From Candidatus Brocadiaceae bacterium (GTDB taxonomy: Bacteria; Planctomycetota; Brocadiia; SM23-32), in NCBI GenBank assembly GCA_012728835.1, contig JAAYEJ010000008.1:1-51169 (forward strand): a stretch of DNA of 51,169 nt. The letters run 5' to 3'. Positions 10,122-20,414 of this stretch are shown here, piece after piece. Made by a program: the position numbers and the translations under genes. How positions within the stretch are numbered: the stretch's first letter is position 1; each line of letters opens with the position of its first letter. The notes under the pieces are model-generated. The model was not told the DNA's origin and searched no databases. It saw only the letters and a program-made list of their open reading frames with translations.

Positions 10122-10167
10122 CCCCGCACCCGCGGCGGACCGGCTGGTCCGGCGTGTGCGCGCGGGG
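10122..10167 (+). other. Nested stem-loop in the rpsO-pnp spacer
   Basis: An outer stem CCCCGC (10122-10127) with GCGGGG (10162-10167) encloses a 6-bp hairpin CGGACC/GGTCCG (10136-10151) with a GGCT loop. In enteric bacteria the rpsO-pnp spacer carries an RNase III site controlling pnp; this structure is in the matching place, but that role is inference. No U-run, so it is not an obvious terminator. Confidence 0.35.
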
Positions 10168-10299
10168 TCTGCGGGTCGTATGGAGGGCGCACCAGGGCTA
10201 CTTTCCGGCGGCCGAGCCGCTCCCCTGCGCAGACAGCGACGTCATTGGACGTGTGTGCCGAGTCGGGTCGATTTCCGTTTGTCATCCGAGGGATGAGCA

Positions 10300-12396
10300 T
10301 TGAAGACGAGAGTGGAGAAAAGGATCGCGGAGCGCGTGTTGAGCATTGAGACCGGCGAGCTGGCCAAGCAGGCCGATGGCGCCGTGCTGGTGCAGTATGG
10401 AGATACGGTCGTGATGGCCGCCGTCATGGCAGTGCCGGACGCGCGGGGCGTGCCGTTCTTCCCCCTGGGGGTCGAATACCGCGAGAAGCAGTACGCCGCC
10501 GGGCAGTTCCCGGGCGGCATCATCAAGCGGGAGGGGCGCCCGACCGAGAAGGAAGTGCTGACCTGCCGCATGGTCGACCGCCCGCTGCGGCCCCTGTTCC
10601 CCGAAGGCTATCACGAAGAGGTACAGGTCACCGCCTGGGTGCTCAGCAGCGACGGCGAGAACGACCCCGACGTGCTGGCCATGATCGCCTCCTCGGCGGC
10701 CCTGGCCATCAGCGACATCCCCTTCCACGGCCCCATCAGCGGCTGTCGCGTGGGCCTGGTCAACGATGAGTTCGTCATCAACCCCACGCACGAACAGCGC
10801 GACGGCAGCGAGTTGGACATGGTCGTCGCCAGCGTGGCCGACAGCGTGGTGATGGTCGAAGGGGCGGCGCGGGAGATCCCCGAGGACGACGTGGCAACCG
10901 CCATTCAGTGCGCGCACGACGTCAACGCCGAGATCCTCGCCCTGATCCGGTCGCTGGTCGATCAGTGCGGCAGGCCCAAGCGGGAATGGGAGCCGCGCGT
11001 GCAGTACGACAGGGCGCTCGAAGCGCTGCGCCCCCGTTACGGCGACCGCTTCGTCGAGGCGCATCGGACCTCCGGCAAGCTGGAACGAGCCCGCGCCGTG
11101 CGCGCCCTGCGCGACGAGGCGATCGAGGCACTGGTCGACGACGAAGACCCCGAAACCATCACGGGCGGGGAGGTCTACGCGGCATTCGACGCGCTCGAGA
11201 ACCGCGCCATGCGCGACCAGCTCGTGGCCGAAGGCCGCCGCGCGGACGGACGGGCGCCGAACCAACTGCGCCCCATCTCCTGCCAGGTCGGCCTGCTGCC
11301 CCGCACCCACGGATCGGCCGTCTTCACCCGCGGCGAGACGCAGGTCCTGGCCGTCGCCACCCTCGGCACGGTGCAGGACGAGCAGCGCGTGCTCGATCCG
11401 CTGGTCGAAGAACCGTCCAAGAAGTTCATGCTCCACTACAACTTCCCGCCCTTCAGCGTCGGTGAGGTCAAGCCCGCCCGCGGCCCGAGCCGCCGCGACC
11501 TCGGGCACGGGGACCTGGCCGAGCGCGCACTGGAGCCGATCCTGCCCGACGGCGAGGCCTTCCCCTACACGATCCGGATCGTGTCCGACGTCCTGGAGTC
11601 CAACGGGTCCTCCTCCATGGCCAGCGTCTGCGGCGGCACGCTCTGCCTGATGGACGCCGGCGTGCCGATCACCAACCCCGTTGCCGGGATCGCCATGGGA
11701 CTGGTCAAGGAAGGCGACAAGACCTTTATCCTGACCGACATCGCGGGCGCCGAGGACCACCACGGCGACATGGACCTGAAGGTGGCCGGCACCCAGCACG
11801 GCATCACGTCCATGCAGATGGACCTCAAGGTGCGGGGCATCGGCCTGGACCTGCTGCGCAAGGCGATGGACCAGGCCCGCGAGGCCCGGCTGGAGATACT
11901 GCGCGCCATGCTGCGCACGCTGCCCCAGCCGCGCGCCGAGATCTCCCCCTACGCGCCGGTGCTCGTGCAGGTCAAGATCGCCCCGGACATGATCGGCAAG
12001 CTCATCGGCCCGGGCGGCAAGACGATCAAGGGCCTCGAAGAGAAGTACGAGTGCAACATCGAGGTGGAAGACGACGGCAGCGTCACCGTCTCCAGCGAAC
12101 GCGGCGGCCGCGCCGCCGAGGCGGCGGAGTACATCCGCATGCTCGGCCAGTCGGTCACCGTCGGGGCCGTCTACGAAGGCACGGTCACCGAACTGAAGGA
12201 CTTCGGCGCCATCATCGAGCTCTTCCCGGGCGCCGACGGCCTCTGCCACATCAGCCAGCTCGATGACGGCTACGTCAAGGAGGTCTCCGAGGTCTGCAAG
12301 GTCGGCGACCGGATGAAGGTGAAGGTCATCAGTGCGGACGATGGCCGGGTGCGGCTGAGCCGCAAGGCCGCCCTGAAGGACGAGGCGGACGCCTGA
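10300..12396 (+). CDS. pnp: Polyribonucleotide nucleotidyltransferase (PNPase)
   Basis: 698 residues, full length. 3'-5' phosphorolytic exoribonuclease of the RNA degradosome. Domains in order: first RNase PH (about 1-210), helical linker, second RNase PH (about 300-540) with FTRGETQVLAVATLG and the active-site Asp pair in DIAGAEDHHGDMDLKVAGT, KH domain (about 550-610, MIGKLIGPGGKTIKG) and S1 domain (about 620-690). The TTG start at 10300 is preceded by GAGG at 8 bases spacing; no other start fits the conserved N-terminus. Likely co-transcribed with rpsO. Confidence 0.97.
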   Translation: MKTRVEKRIAERVLSIETGELAKQADGAVLVQYGDTVVMAAVMAVPDARGVPFFPLGVEYREKQYAAGQFPGGIIKREGRPTEKEVLTCRMVDRPLRPLFPEGYHEEVQVTAWVLSSDGENDPDVLAMIASSAALAISDIPFHGPISGCRVGLVNDEFVINPTHEQRDGSELDMVVASVADSVVMVEGAAREIPEDDVATAIQCAHDVNAEILALIRSLVDQCGRPKREWEPRVQYDRALEALRPRYGDRFVEAHRTSGKLERARAVRALRDEAIEALVDDEDPETITGGEVYAAFDALENRAMRDQLVAEGRRADGRAPNQLRPISCQVGLLPRTHGSAVFTRGETQVLAVATLGTVQDEQRVLDPLVEEPSKKFMLHYNFPPFSVGEVKPARGPSRRDLGHGDLAERALEPILPDGEAFPYTIRIVSDVLESNGSSSMASVCGGTLCLMDAGVPITNPVAGIAMGLVKEGDKTFILTDIAGAEDHHGDMDLKVAGTQHGITSMQMDLKVRGIGLDLLRKAMDQAREARLEILRAMLRTLPQPRAEISPYAPVLVQVKIAPDMIGKLIGPGGKTIKGLEEKYECNIEVEDDGSVTVSSERGGRAAEAAEYIRMLGQSVTVGAVYEGTVTELKDFGAIIELFPGADGLCHISQLDDGYVKEVSEVCKVGDRMKVKVISADDGRVRLSRKAALKDEADA

Positions 12397-12515
12397 TCCC
12401 AGGCGTTCAGGGGCCGCGTCGGGCCGCCGGGCGCCTGCCCTGCGGCCCGTGCCCACCGGCCGAGACGTCGCCGTCCGGGCGGGCGATCCGTGAGCCGCGG
12501 TCAGGGGACGCGCAC

Positions 12516-13880
12516 ATGGACGACCACGCAAACGTGCTGGTGGCCGCCGAAGACAGCGAAACGGCCCAGGCGGCCGGCCGGGCACTCCAGGAGGCCGGCC
12601 ACGCCTGTACGGCCGCCCCCGGCCTGGACGCCGGAATCGAGGAAGCCCGCTCCGGCCGCTATGACGTCGTCGTGGTCGCCCTCGAAGCCGCCGGCGAACG
12701 AGGCTTCGCCGTCCTGGCCGCCGCCCGCAACGGCAACCCCGACTGCCAGGTGATCGTCATCACCCCCCATGGCCGGGCCGACGAGGCCGTCGCCGCCATG
12801 CGCGCCGGCGCCCTCTACTACCTGGAAGCCCCCGTCAATCCCGCCGAACTGACGATGATCGTCGACCGCGCGGTCGAACGCGTGGCCCTGACCCGCGACC
12901 GCGCCCTCATGCAGAGCGAACTGACGCGGCGCTACGGGTTCGACAACATCATCGGCAGCAGCCGCCCGATGCAGAAGGTCTTCGGGCGCGTCGCGCAGGT
13001 CGCACGCACCAACGCCACCGTGCTGATCCAGGGCGACACGGGCACCGGCAAGGAGCTGATCGCCCGCGCGATCCACTACAACAGCGACCGCCGCCACAAC
13101 CGCTTCGTGCCCCTCAACTGCGCCGGCCTGGTCGAGACCATCCTGGAGAGCGAACTCTTCGGGCACGAAAAGGGCGCCTTCACCGGGGCCGTCAGCGCGC
13201 GCGTGGGCCTGTTCGAATACGCCAACCACGGCACGCTGTTCCTCGACGAGATCGGCGACATGCCCCTGGCCAGCCAGACCAAGCTGCTCCGCGTGCTGGA
13301 ACACGGCGAGATCGTCCGCGTGGGCAGCAACGAGCCGATCCGCGTGGACGTCCGCCTGGTGGCCGCCACGAACCAGAATCTGCACCAGAGCATCGCGGAC
13401 GGCACGTTCCGGCGCGATCTGTTCTACCGCCTCAACGTCGTCACCATCCGCCTGCCCGAACTCAGGGAACGCCAGGGCGACATCCCGCTCCTGGTCGACC
13501 ACTACCTGCGCGAGTTCGCCCGCGCCTACGGCAAGTCCATCCGCACCCTCAAGCCGTCCGTGCGCAAGGCTCTCTACCGCTACGCATGGCCGGGCAACGT
13601 GCGCGAACTCCGCAACTGCATCGAGCACATGGTCGTGGCCACCACCGACGACATCCTGGGCGAGGACGACCTGCCCGACTACATGCTCGAACAGGCCGGG
13701 GCGAGCCTTGCCGAACCCTCGCTGGCCGCCCTGGCCGGCCAGCCCCTCGAAGAGGTCGAGAAACGCCACATCGCCCGCACCCTGGAACTGGTCGACGGAA
13801 ACCGGGAGAAGGCCGCCGAACTCCTCGGAATCGGCGAGCGTACCCTCTACCGGAAGATCGAGAAGTACGGCCTCCGGTGA
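12516..13880 (+). CDS. NtrC-type sigma-54 activator with degenerate receiver domain
   Basis: 454 residues: receiver-like domain (about 1-120), sigma-54 AAA+ domain (about 145-380), Fis-type HTH (about 410-454). The AAA+ part is complete: Walker A GDTGTGKE, GAFTGA loop that contacts sigma-54, Walker B TLFLDEIGDM, and the AWPGNVREL block. The receiver keeps the acidic pocket (AAED) and a switch Thr (VITPHG), but the phosphoacceptor Asp is Ala (YDVVVVALEA) and the conserved Lys is replaced (YLEAPVNP instead of LxKPF). It should therefore not be activated by a histidine kinase; another signal or constitutive activity is expected. No kinase gene is adjacent. Confidence 0.94.
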   Translation: MDDHANVLVAAEDSETAQAAGRALQEAGHACTAAPGLDAGIEEARSGRYDVVVVALEAAGERGFAVLAAARNGNPDCQVIVITPHGRADEAVAAMRAGALYYLEAPVNPAELTMIVDRAVERVALTRDRALMQSELTRRYGFDNIIGSSRPMQKVFGRVAQVARTNATVLIQGDTGTGKELIARAIHYNSDRRHNRFVPLNCAGLVETILESELFGHEKGAFTGAVSARVGLFEYANHGTLFLDEIGDMPLASQTKLLRVLEHGEIVRVGSNEPIRVDVRLVAATNQNLHQSIADGTFRRDLFYRLNVVTIRLPELRERQGDIPLLVDHYLREFARAYGKSIRTLKPSVRKALYRYAWPGNVRELRNCIEHMVVATTDDILGEDDLPDYMLEQAGASLAEPSLAALAGQPLEEVEKRHIARTLELVDGNREKAAELLGIGERTLYRKIEKYGLR

Positions 13881-13942
13881 CCTCCGGCGTGCGCAAAATG
13901 TTCCGACTCTTCGGCCCGCATCTGAAAAAAAGGGACACACGC

Positions 13943-13971
13943 TTGCCGAGCGACCCCGGATGTGGTAGTCT
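13943..13971 (+). promoter_or_regulatory. Possible upstream promoter of the RNA locus
   Basis: TTGCCG (13943-13948), 17 bases, TAGTCT (13966-13971). It would start a longer transcript near 13978 that includes the hairpin GGCGAT/ATCGCC (13986-14003) and a CCTAAG/CTTAGG pairing (14003-14031) before the downstream hairpins. Confidence 0.35.
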
Positions 13972-14073
13972 ATGAATAGCGGAACGGCGATGACGAAATC
14001 GCCCTAAGTCGCACGCTCATTGATGCTTAGGCAAAACGCGAGAAGAAGAGGTGGCACGGGACAGTGGCTCGTC

Positions 14074-14103
14074 TTGACACTGGCATGCTCTTTGCTCTAT
14101 TCT
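14074..14103 (+). promoter_or_regulatory. Sigma-70 promoter of the candidate small RNA
   Basis: Perfect -35 TTGACA (14074-14079), 18-base spacer and TATTCT (14098-14103). It lies in a 458-base gene-free gap and points at the three hairpins beginning at 14126. Confidence 0.55.
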
Positions 14104-14109
14104 GCATCA

Positions 14110-14240
14110 GCTGCCTGTCTCTTAGTCACGACGCTCCCACCTAATGATACAGCGTCGTGAGCTGTCGGGTGAGCGCCCCCCTCCCCGACAGCAGCCCCTC
14201 TTGCGGGTGGGCTCACCCCAGCCCACCCGCATTTTTCTTT
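14110..14240 (+). ncRNA. Candidate small structured RNA with three hairpins and intrinsic terminator
   Basis: The gap 13881-14338 has no credible protein gene. From the TTGACA promoter at 14074 a ~130-base RNA would consist of three back-to-back perfect hairpins: TCACGACGCT/AGCGTCGTGA (14126-14160, 15-base loop), GCTGTCGGG/CCCGACAGC (14161-14192, 14-base C-rich loop) and GCGGGTGGGCT/AGCCCACCCGC (14203-14230), the last followed by ATTTTTCTTT, a textbook terminator. The loops contain CCCACCU and CCCCCCU, which could pair with Shine-Dalgarno sequences; that is inference. It does not match the cores of RNase P RNA, tmRNA, SRP RNA or common riboswitches as I know them. A leader/attenuator of the downstream ABC gene is the alternative. 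Confidence 0.55.
14203..14240 (+). terminator. Rho-independent terminator
   Basis: Perfect 11-bp stem GCGGGTGGGCT / AGCCCACCCGC (14203-14213 and 14220-14230), 6-base loop, then ATTTTTCTTT. The strongest intrinsic terminator seen in the window; it ends the candidate RNA and sits 98 bases before the ABC gene. Confidence 0.85.
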
Positions 14241-14338
14241 GGCGCGTCCCGCGACCCCCCCACGCCCACCGGCATGCACGGGCATGCCCGCACACGATGG
14301 CCCCTTCGTCGTCCTCAAGCCGCCACGGGAGCACCCCG

Positions 14339-15178
14339 ATGGACCGCGTCGTGCTCAGCCTCGAAGAGGTGACCTTTCGCCGCGCCCATGCCCGGGTCCT
14401 CCACGGCGTCTCCTGGACGGTCCGCCGGGGCGAGCACTGGGCCGTCCTCGGGCCGAACGGCGCCGGCAAGACGTCCCTGATCATGATCGCCACCGGATAC
14501 CAGCCCGCCAGCACCGGCCGCGTGTTCCTGCTGGACGGCTACTTCAGCGAGATCGTGCTCCCACGCGCCCGCGAGCGCGTGGCGCTGGTCAGCGCCGCCC
14601 TCGGTGACGTGATGCTCAAGCACCGCGGCGCCACAACGGGCCTGGAGGTCGTCCTGAGCGGCCGCTATGCGTCCCTGGGCTTCTACGCACGCCCGGAGCC
14701 GGAGGAGATGGAAAGGGCCCGCGCCGTCCTGCGCCGCATGGGCCTCGAGCACCTGGCCGACGTCCGATACAGCCTGATGTCCACCGGACAGCGCCAGCGG
14801 TGCCTGATCGCCCGCAGCGCCATGGCCGACTGCGAACTGGCCATCCTGGACGAGCCCTGCGCCGGGCTGGACGTGGCCGCCCGAGAGGACCTGCTGGCCG
14901 CCCTGGAGGCCGCCTGTCGCGAACGCCCCCACGTGCCCCGTGTGCTCGTGACGCACCACCCGGAGGAGATCGTGCCGAGCATCTCGCACGTGCTGCTGCT
15001 GCGCAGCGGACGGTCGGTCGCCGCCGGACGCAAGGAGGACGTGCTGACCGAACCGAACCTGGAGGCCACCTTCGGCATCCCGCTGCGCCTCGTGCGCGAA
15101 CGCGGACGCACGTGGATCATCCCGCGCGGGGGTGACGGGCGCCCCTGCCCCGAGCCGGACCCACCGCGGCCCGGGTAG
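14339..15178 (+). CDS. ABC transporter ATP-binding protein (ModF/YlmA-like, orphan)
   Basis: 279 residues, one nucleotide-binding domain: Walker A GPNGAGKTSL, signature region SLMSTGQRQRCLIARS, Walker B LAILDEPCAGLD and switch His in VTHHPEEI. The STGQ signature and HHPEEI segment resemble the ModF/YlmA group, ATPases found without an obvious permease. No transmembrane partner gene is adjacent, so a role in transport is unproven. ATG 14339 is preceded by GGGAG; longer in-frame starts (such as 14297) give a low-complexity extension and lack a ribosome site. A terminator lies just upstream, so it needs its own promoter or read-through. Confidence 0.85.
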   Translation: MDRVVLSLEEVTFRRAHARVLHGVSWTVRRGEHWAVLGPNGAGKTSLIMIATGYQPASTGRVFLLDGYFSEIVLPRARERVALVSAALGDVMLKHRGATTGLEVVLSGRYASLGFYARPEPEEMERARAVLRRMGLEHLADVRYSLMSTGQRQRCLIARSAMADCELAILDEPCAGLDVAAREDLLAALEAACRERPHVPRVLVTHHPEEIVPSISHVLLLRSGRSVAAGRKEDVLTEPNLEATFGIPLRLVRERGRTWIIPRGGDGRPCPEPDPPRPG

Positions 15179-15263
15179 GCGCCCGGACGCCTTTCACTCC
15201 TGCCCGCCGCCCTCCCACTCGGTCACGCCGAAGCGCGCCATCCCGTCCCCCGCCGCGGCGGGC

Positions 15264-15791
15264 TTACGGTTCCTCGGTCGGGTAGTCCAGGAGTGCCACG
15301 ACGCGGCGGCCGGCGAGCTTCTCGCGGCCGGGCAGGAAGCTCAGCTCCACCAGGAAGGCGCAGGCGACGACCTCGCCGCCGAGTTCCTCCACCAGGTCGC
15401 AGCAGGCGGCGGCCGTGCCGCCGGTCGCCAGCAGGTCGTCCAGCACCAGCACCCGCTGGCCGGGCCGGATCGCGTCGCGGTGGACCGTCAGGGTGTCGGT
15501 GCCGTATTCGAGTTCGTAAGACCGCTCCACGGTCTCGGCGGGCAGCTTGCCGGGCTTGCGGACGGGCACGAACCCCGCGCCGAGCCGGCAGGCGACGGCC
15601 CCGCCGAAGATGAAGCCGCGGGCCTCGGCGGCCATCACGACATCGACCTGTTCGCCGGCAAACGGCTCGGCGAGGGCGTCGACGGCCGCCTGGAACCCGC
15701 TGGCATCCTTGATCAGTGTCGTGATGTCGATGAACACGATCCCGGGCTTCGGGAAGTCGGCGATCTTGCGGATGCGGCTCTTCAGATCCAT
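15264..15791 (-). CDS. apt: Adenine phosphoribosyltransferase
   Basis: 175 residues, standard length. Salvages adenine with PRPP to AMP. Evidence: N-terminal IRKIADFPKPGIVFIDITTLIKD, EARGFIFGGAVA, VRKPGKLP, and the PRPP-binding motif VLVLDDLLATGGTA. The ATG at 15791 has AAGGAG 7 bases upstream. It is the last gene of the minus-strand run that begins at cmk and follows the sigma factor by 32 bases. Confidence 0.96.
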   Translation of the reverse strand: MDLKSRIRKIADFPKPGIVFIDITTLIKDASGFQAAVDALAEPFAGEQVDVVMAAEARGFIFGGAVACRLGAGFVPVRKPGKLPAETVERSYELEYGTDTLTVHRDAIRPGQRVLVLDDLLATGGTAAACCDLVEELGGEVVACAFLVELSFLPGREKLAGRRVVALLDYPTEEP

Positions 15792-15823
15792 GTGTTCTCC
15801 TTCGTTAGGGCTGGTCCGACACC

Positions 15824-16657
15824 TCACCCCTGGCCGCCAAGCGCTTCCTTCAGCTTGCCCAGGGCTTCCTTCTCGATCTGCCGGACGCGCTCGCGGCTCA
15901 GGCCCATGCGGCGCCCGGCGGCCCGCAGCGTCAGGGGGCCGTCCTCGCCCAGTCCGAAGCGCAATGACAGTATGCGGGCCTCCCGCTCATCGATGGCCTC
16001 CAGAACACCGCGCAGGGCCTCCATCTCCATGCGCTCGAACACGAGGCGGTCGGGCCGGTCGGACTCCGGGGCGGCCAGCATGGCGGCCAGGGACATGTCC
16101 GACTCAGGGCCGTCGCCCAGGTTCTCATACAGGCTGGCGGGCTCCGCCGCAAGGGCCCTCTGCAGGAACAGCGCCCGCGGGCCGCTGAGGGCCATCTCGT
16201 CGGCGAGTTCCTCCATGGAGGGCTCCCGCCCGAGCCGGCCCTGAAGCTCGGCCTGCGTCTGCTTGGCCCGGGCCACGATGTCCGCCATGTAGGCGGGGAT
16301 GCGGATGGTACGGGCGCTGGAACGGACGGCCCGGCGGATGGCGCGGCGGATCCACCACGTTGCGTGGGTGCTGAAGCGCACGCCCCGCTCGGGGTCGAAC
16401 CGGTCCACAGCGTGCAGAAGGCCGAGGTTGCCCTCCGCGATCAGGTCCGTCAGCTCCACGCCCCGGCCGGCATACTCGCGCGCGATGCTGACGACGAGGC
16501 GGAGGTTGGACAGGATGAGCCGTTCGCGGGCGCCGGCATCGCCGTCCCGCCGGTGGGCGACGGCCAGCTCGCGCTCACGGTCCTTGGTCAGAAGCGGGTG
16601 GGCGGCAACCTCGCGCAGGTAGGCCGCCAGTGCGGACTCCTGTCCCTCCGGCCGCAT
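15824..16657 (-). CDS. RNA polymerase sigma-70 family factor (RpoD/RpoS-like, short)
   Basis: 277 residues with regions 1.2 (AAYLREVAAHPLLT), 2 (NLRLVVSIAREYAGRGVELTDLIAEGNLGLL; RFSTHATWWIRRAI for -10 recognition), 3 (GREPSMEELADEM) and 4 (LSLRFGLGEDGPLTL and SRERVRQIEKEALGKL HTH). It lacks the long region 1.1 and non-conserved insert of a housekeeping RpoD, so it is probably an alternative or secondary group 1/2 sigma. ATG 16657 follows a GGGAGGGGG ribosome site. It lies 119 bases behind rpsA in the cmk-plsC-rpsA-sigma-apt run. Confidence 0.93.
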   Translation of the reverse strand: MRPEGQESALAAYLREVAAHPLLTKDRERELAVAHRRDGDAGARERLILSNLRLVVSIAREYAGRGVELTDLIAEGNLGLLHAVDRFDPERGVRFSTHATWWIRRAIRRAVRSSARTIRIPAYMADIVARAKQTQAELQGRLGREPSMEELADEMALSGPRALFLQRALAAEPASLYENLGDGPESDMSLAAMLAAPESDRPDRLVFERMEMEALRGVLEAIDEREARILSLRFGLGEDGPLTLRAAGRRMGLSRERVRQIEKEALGKLKEALGGQG

Positions 16658-16776
16658 GGCACACCCCCTCCCGGCTCGGGCACGCACAGGCCCCGAAGGC
16701 GTCCGCTCCCGCGACGGTGCGGAAGCGGACGCTCGGGCACTCGGCACTGCTGCGGACGCCGAGGCGGTCGCTTGCG

Positions 16777-18798
<2,022 letters not shown>

Positions 18799-18906
18799 GT
18801 TACACCTGGGTACGTAGAAAAAGTTGTCGTCTGTGGCACACAGCCACGGGCGAAACGCCGGAAGCCGCCGGAAGCGGCCGCCTCCGCCCGACAGAACGGC
18901 AGGCCG

Positions 18907-19560
18907 TCATTGCGCCGGCACCGGGTCCAGGCCCAGATACAGCCGCAGAAAGGCCCGAAGCCGACGGACCTCGGCACGCAATCGCGCCGTCAATTCGTCC
19001 GGATCCACGCCGCGCGAAACCATCGGCTCCCCGTAGGCCACGGCGGTGCGCCCGGTGCGCGGCAGCACGCGCGAGGCCGGCCAGGCCTCCCGCGCGCCCG
19101 CCACGGCCACCGGCAGCACCGGCACGCCCACGCGCGCGGCCACGGCGGCCACGCCGCGCTTGAACGGCCCCAGAGAGCCGTCGCGCGTGCGCGTCCCCTC
19201 CGGGAACATCAGCAGCCGCTGCCCCTTCCGCAGCAGCGTCAGCATCAGCCGCAACGACTGGCTGTCCACCGCGTCCCGGCTGACCGGCCGGGCACCGACG
19301 GTATGGATGAGCTGGCCGAACACAGGCACCCGGAACAGGCTCCGCCGCGCCAGGTAGTAGATCGGCACGGGCAGCCCCATGCCGACCAGCACCGGGTCGA
19401 AGAAGCTCTCGTGGTTCGAGGCGATCAGCAGGCCGCCCCGGAACCGGCGCAGGTCGGGCACGTTGAAGTGCCGCGGCCGCAGCCAGGCCGTCATCGGGGC
19501 GCGAACCACCACGACCCCGACCGAGCGAGTCGCCCAACTGACGCGTCTGCCGAGGTCCAC
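18907..19560 (-). CDS. plsC: 1-acyl-sn-glycerol-3-phosphate acyltransferase (PlsC family)
   Basis: 217 residues. Transfers an acyl chain to the sn-2 position of lysophosphatidic acid at the membrane. The acyltransferase blocks are present: NHESFFDP (catalytic His and Asp, NHx4D) near residue 50 and MFPEGTRTRDG near residue 120. One hydrophobic N-terminal segment could attach it to the membrane. It starts 18 bases after the cmk stop and precedes rpsA, the order also found in several other bacterial groups. Confidence 0.92.
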   Translation of the reverse strand: MDLGRRVSWATRSVGVVVVRAPMTAWLRPRHFNVPDLRRFRGGLLIASNHESFFDPVLVGMGLPVPIYYLARRSLFRVPVFGQLIHTVGARPVSRDAVDSQSLRLMLTLLRKGQRLLMFPEGTRTRDGSLGPFKRGVAAVAARVGVPVLPVAVAGAREAWPASRVLPRTGRTAVAYGEPMVSRGVDPDELTARLRAEVRRLRAFLRLYLGLDPVPAQ

Positions 19561-19578
19561 GGCCCGGTGCCACCGCTG

Positions 19579-20256
19579 CTAAGAGAGCCCCGGCAGCAGC
19601 CCGCGCCGGGAGATTTCGGCCGCCATCACCTCGACGACCTCGTCCACACTCATCCGTGTGCTGTCAATCCAGATCATCTCGTCGGTGCGCCGCAACGCCC
19701 CGACAGGCCGGGTGCGGTCGCGATCGTCGCGGCCGGCCACCTGCCGCATCACCTCGTCGGCGCTCAGGGGGCAGTCGGCCCGCGCCATGTCCGCCAGACG
19801 GCGCCGCGCCCGCTCCTCGAGCGAGGCGTCCAGGTAGAACTTCACGTCGGCATCCGGGAACACCTCCGTGCCCTGGTCGCGGCCCTCGGCCACCAGGTCG
19901 AACCGCGTTCCCAGCCGGCGCTGCTCCTCGATCAGCGGCCTGCGCGCGGCCGGCAGGTCGGCGACGTGGTAGATGCTCTCGGTCACCTCGGGGGTGCGGA
20001 TCGCCTCCGTCACGTCGCATCCCTCGCAGATCACCCGCAGGCCGTCTCCGTCCGGCACCAGCTCGATACGCACACCCGCCGCCACGGCGGCAACGGCCGC
20101 CGCGTCCGCCATGTCCACTCCGGCCTGCAGCGCCTTCCAGGTCGCCGCACGGTACATCGCGCCCGTATCCAGGTAACGGAACCCCAGACGCCGCGCAAGC
20201 CGTCGCGCTACGGTGCTCTTGCCGGCGGCCGCCGGCCCGTCCACAGTGATCACCAA
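19579..20256 (-). CDS. cmk: Cytidylate kinase
   Basis: About 225 residues, matching the family's ~227. Phosphorylates CMP/dCMP. Evidence: ITVDGPAAAGKST P-loop at the very N-terminus, RYLDTGAMYRA, VAEGRDQGTEVFPDADVKFYLDAS and RDDRDRTR. A longer reading from ATG 20328 adds 24 unconserved residues and would leave almost no leader behind the promoter at 20340-20368; the TTG at 20256 (or GTG at 20253) follows GAGGA and gives the expected length, so it is preferred. In the conserved block the Gly-Arg-Asp sequence is followed by Gln, where Ile or Met is more usual (GRDIGT). Confidence 0.92.
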   Translation of the reverse strand: MVITVDGPAAAGKSTVARRLARRLGFRYLDTGAMYRAATWKALQAGVDMADAAAVAAVAAGVRIELVPDGDGLRVICEGCDVTEAIRTPEVTESIYHVADLPAARRPLIEEQRRLGTRFDLVAEGRDQGTEVFPDADVKFYLDASLEERARRRLADMARADCPLSADEVMRQVAGRDDRDRTRPVGALRRTDEMIWIDSTRMSVDEVVEVMAAEISRRGLLPGLS

Positions 20257-20339
20257 CGGCCCGGTCCTCGCGTGGCTGGACAACGGCGGGTCGCATGGCG
20301 CCGGAACGGTACCGGCCCACACGGGCATCCCGGAACGTC

Positions 20340-20368
20340 ACTATACCCGACCGGGCGCGGCCGCGCAA
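20340..20368 (-). promoter_or_regulatory. Sigma-70 promoter for cmk-plsC-rpsA
   Basis: On the minus strand TTGCGC (20368-20363), 17 bases, TATAGT (20345-20340). Start of transcription near 20333, about 77 bases before the preferred cmk start. It lies between the LOG-family gene and cmk. Confidence 0.6.
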
Positions 20369-20414
20369 CCGGACAACGCGCGCCTCGGCCGCGCGCCTAC
20401 GCGTGCGCGCGCGC

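Noticed and set aside
10282-12585. 767-codon minus-strand frame opposite pnp
   Set aside because: Antisense to a fully conserved pnp; composition is that of reverse-complemented GC-rich codons.
13881-14240. Resemblance of AAGAGGTGGCACGGGAC and GGCGATGACG to SAM-I and fluoride riboswitch cores
   Set aside because: Only short pieces match; the required pairings and remaining core bases are absent.
13881-14240. tmRNA or RNase P RNA in the gene-free gap
   Set aside because: No tRNA-like ends or tag frame, and no conserved RNase P core sequences.
20256-20328. Longer cmk start at ATG 20328
   Set aside because: Would begin about 5 bases after the predicted transcription start and add 24 unconserved residues; the TTG with GAGGA fits family length.
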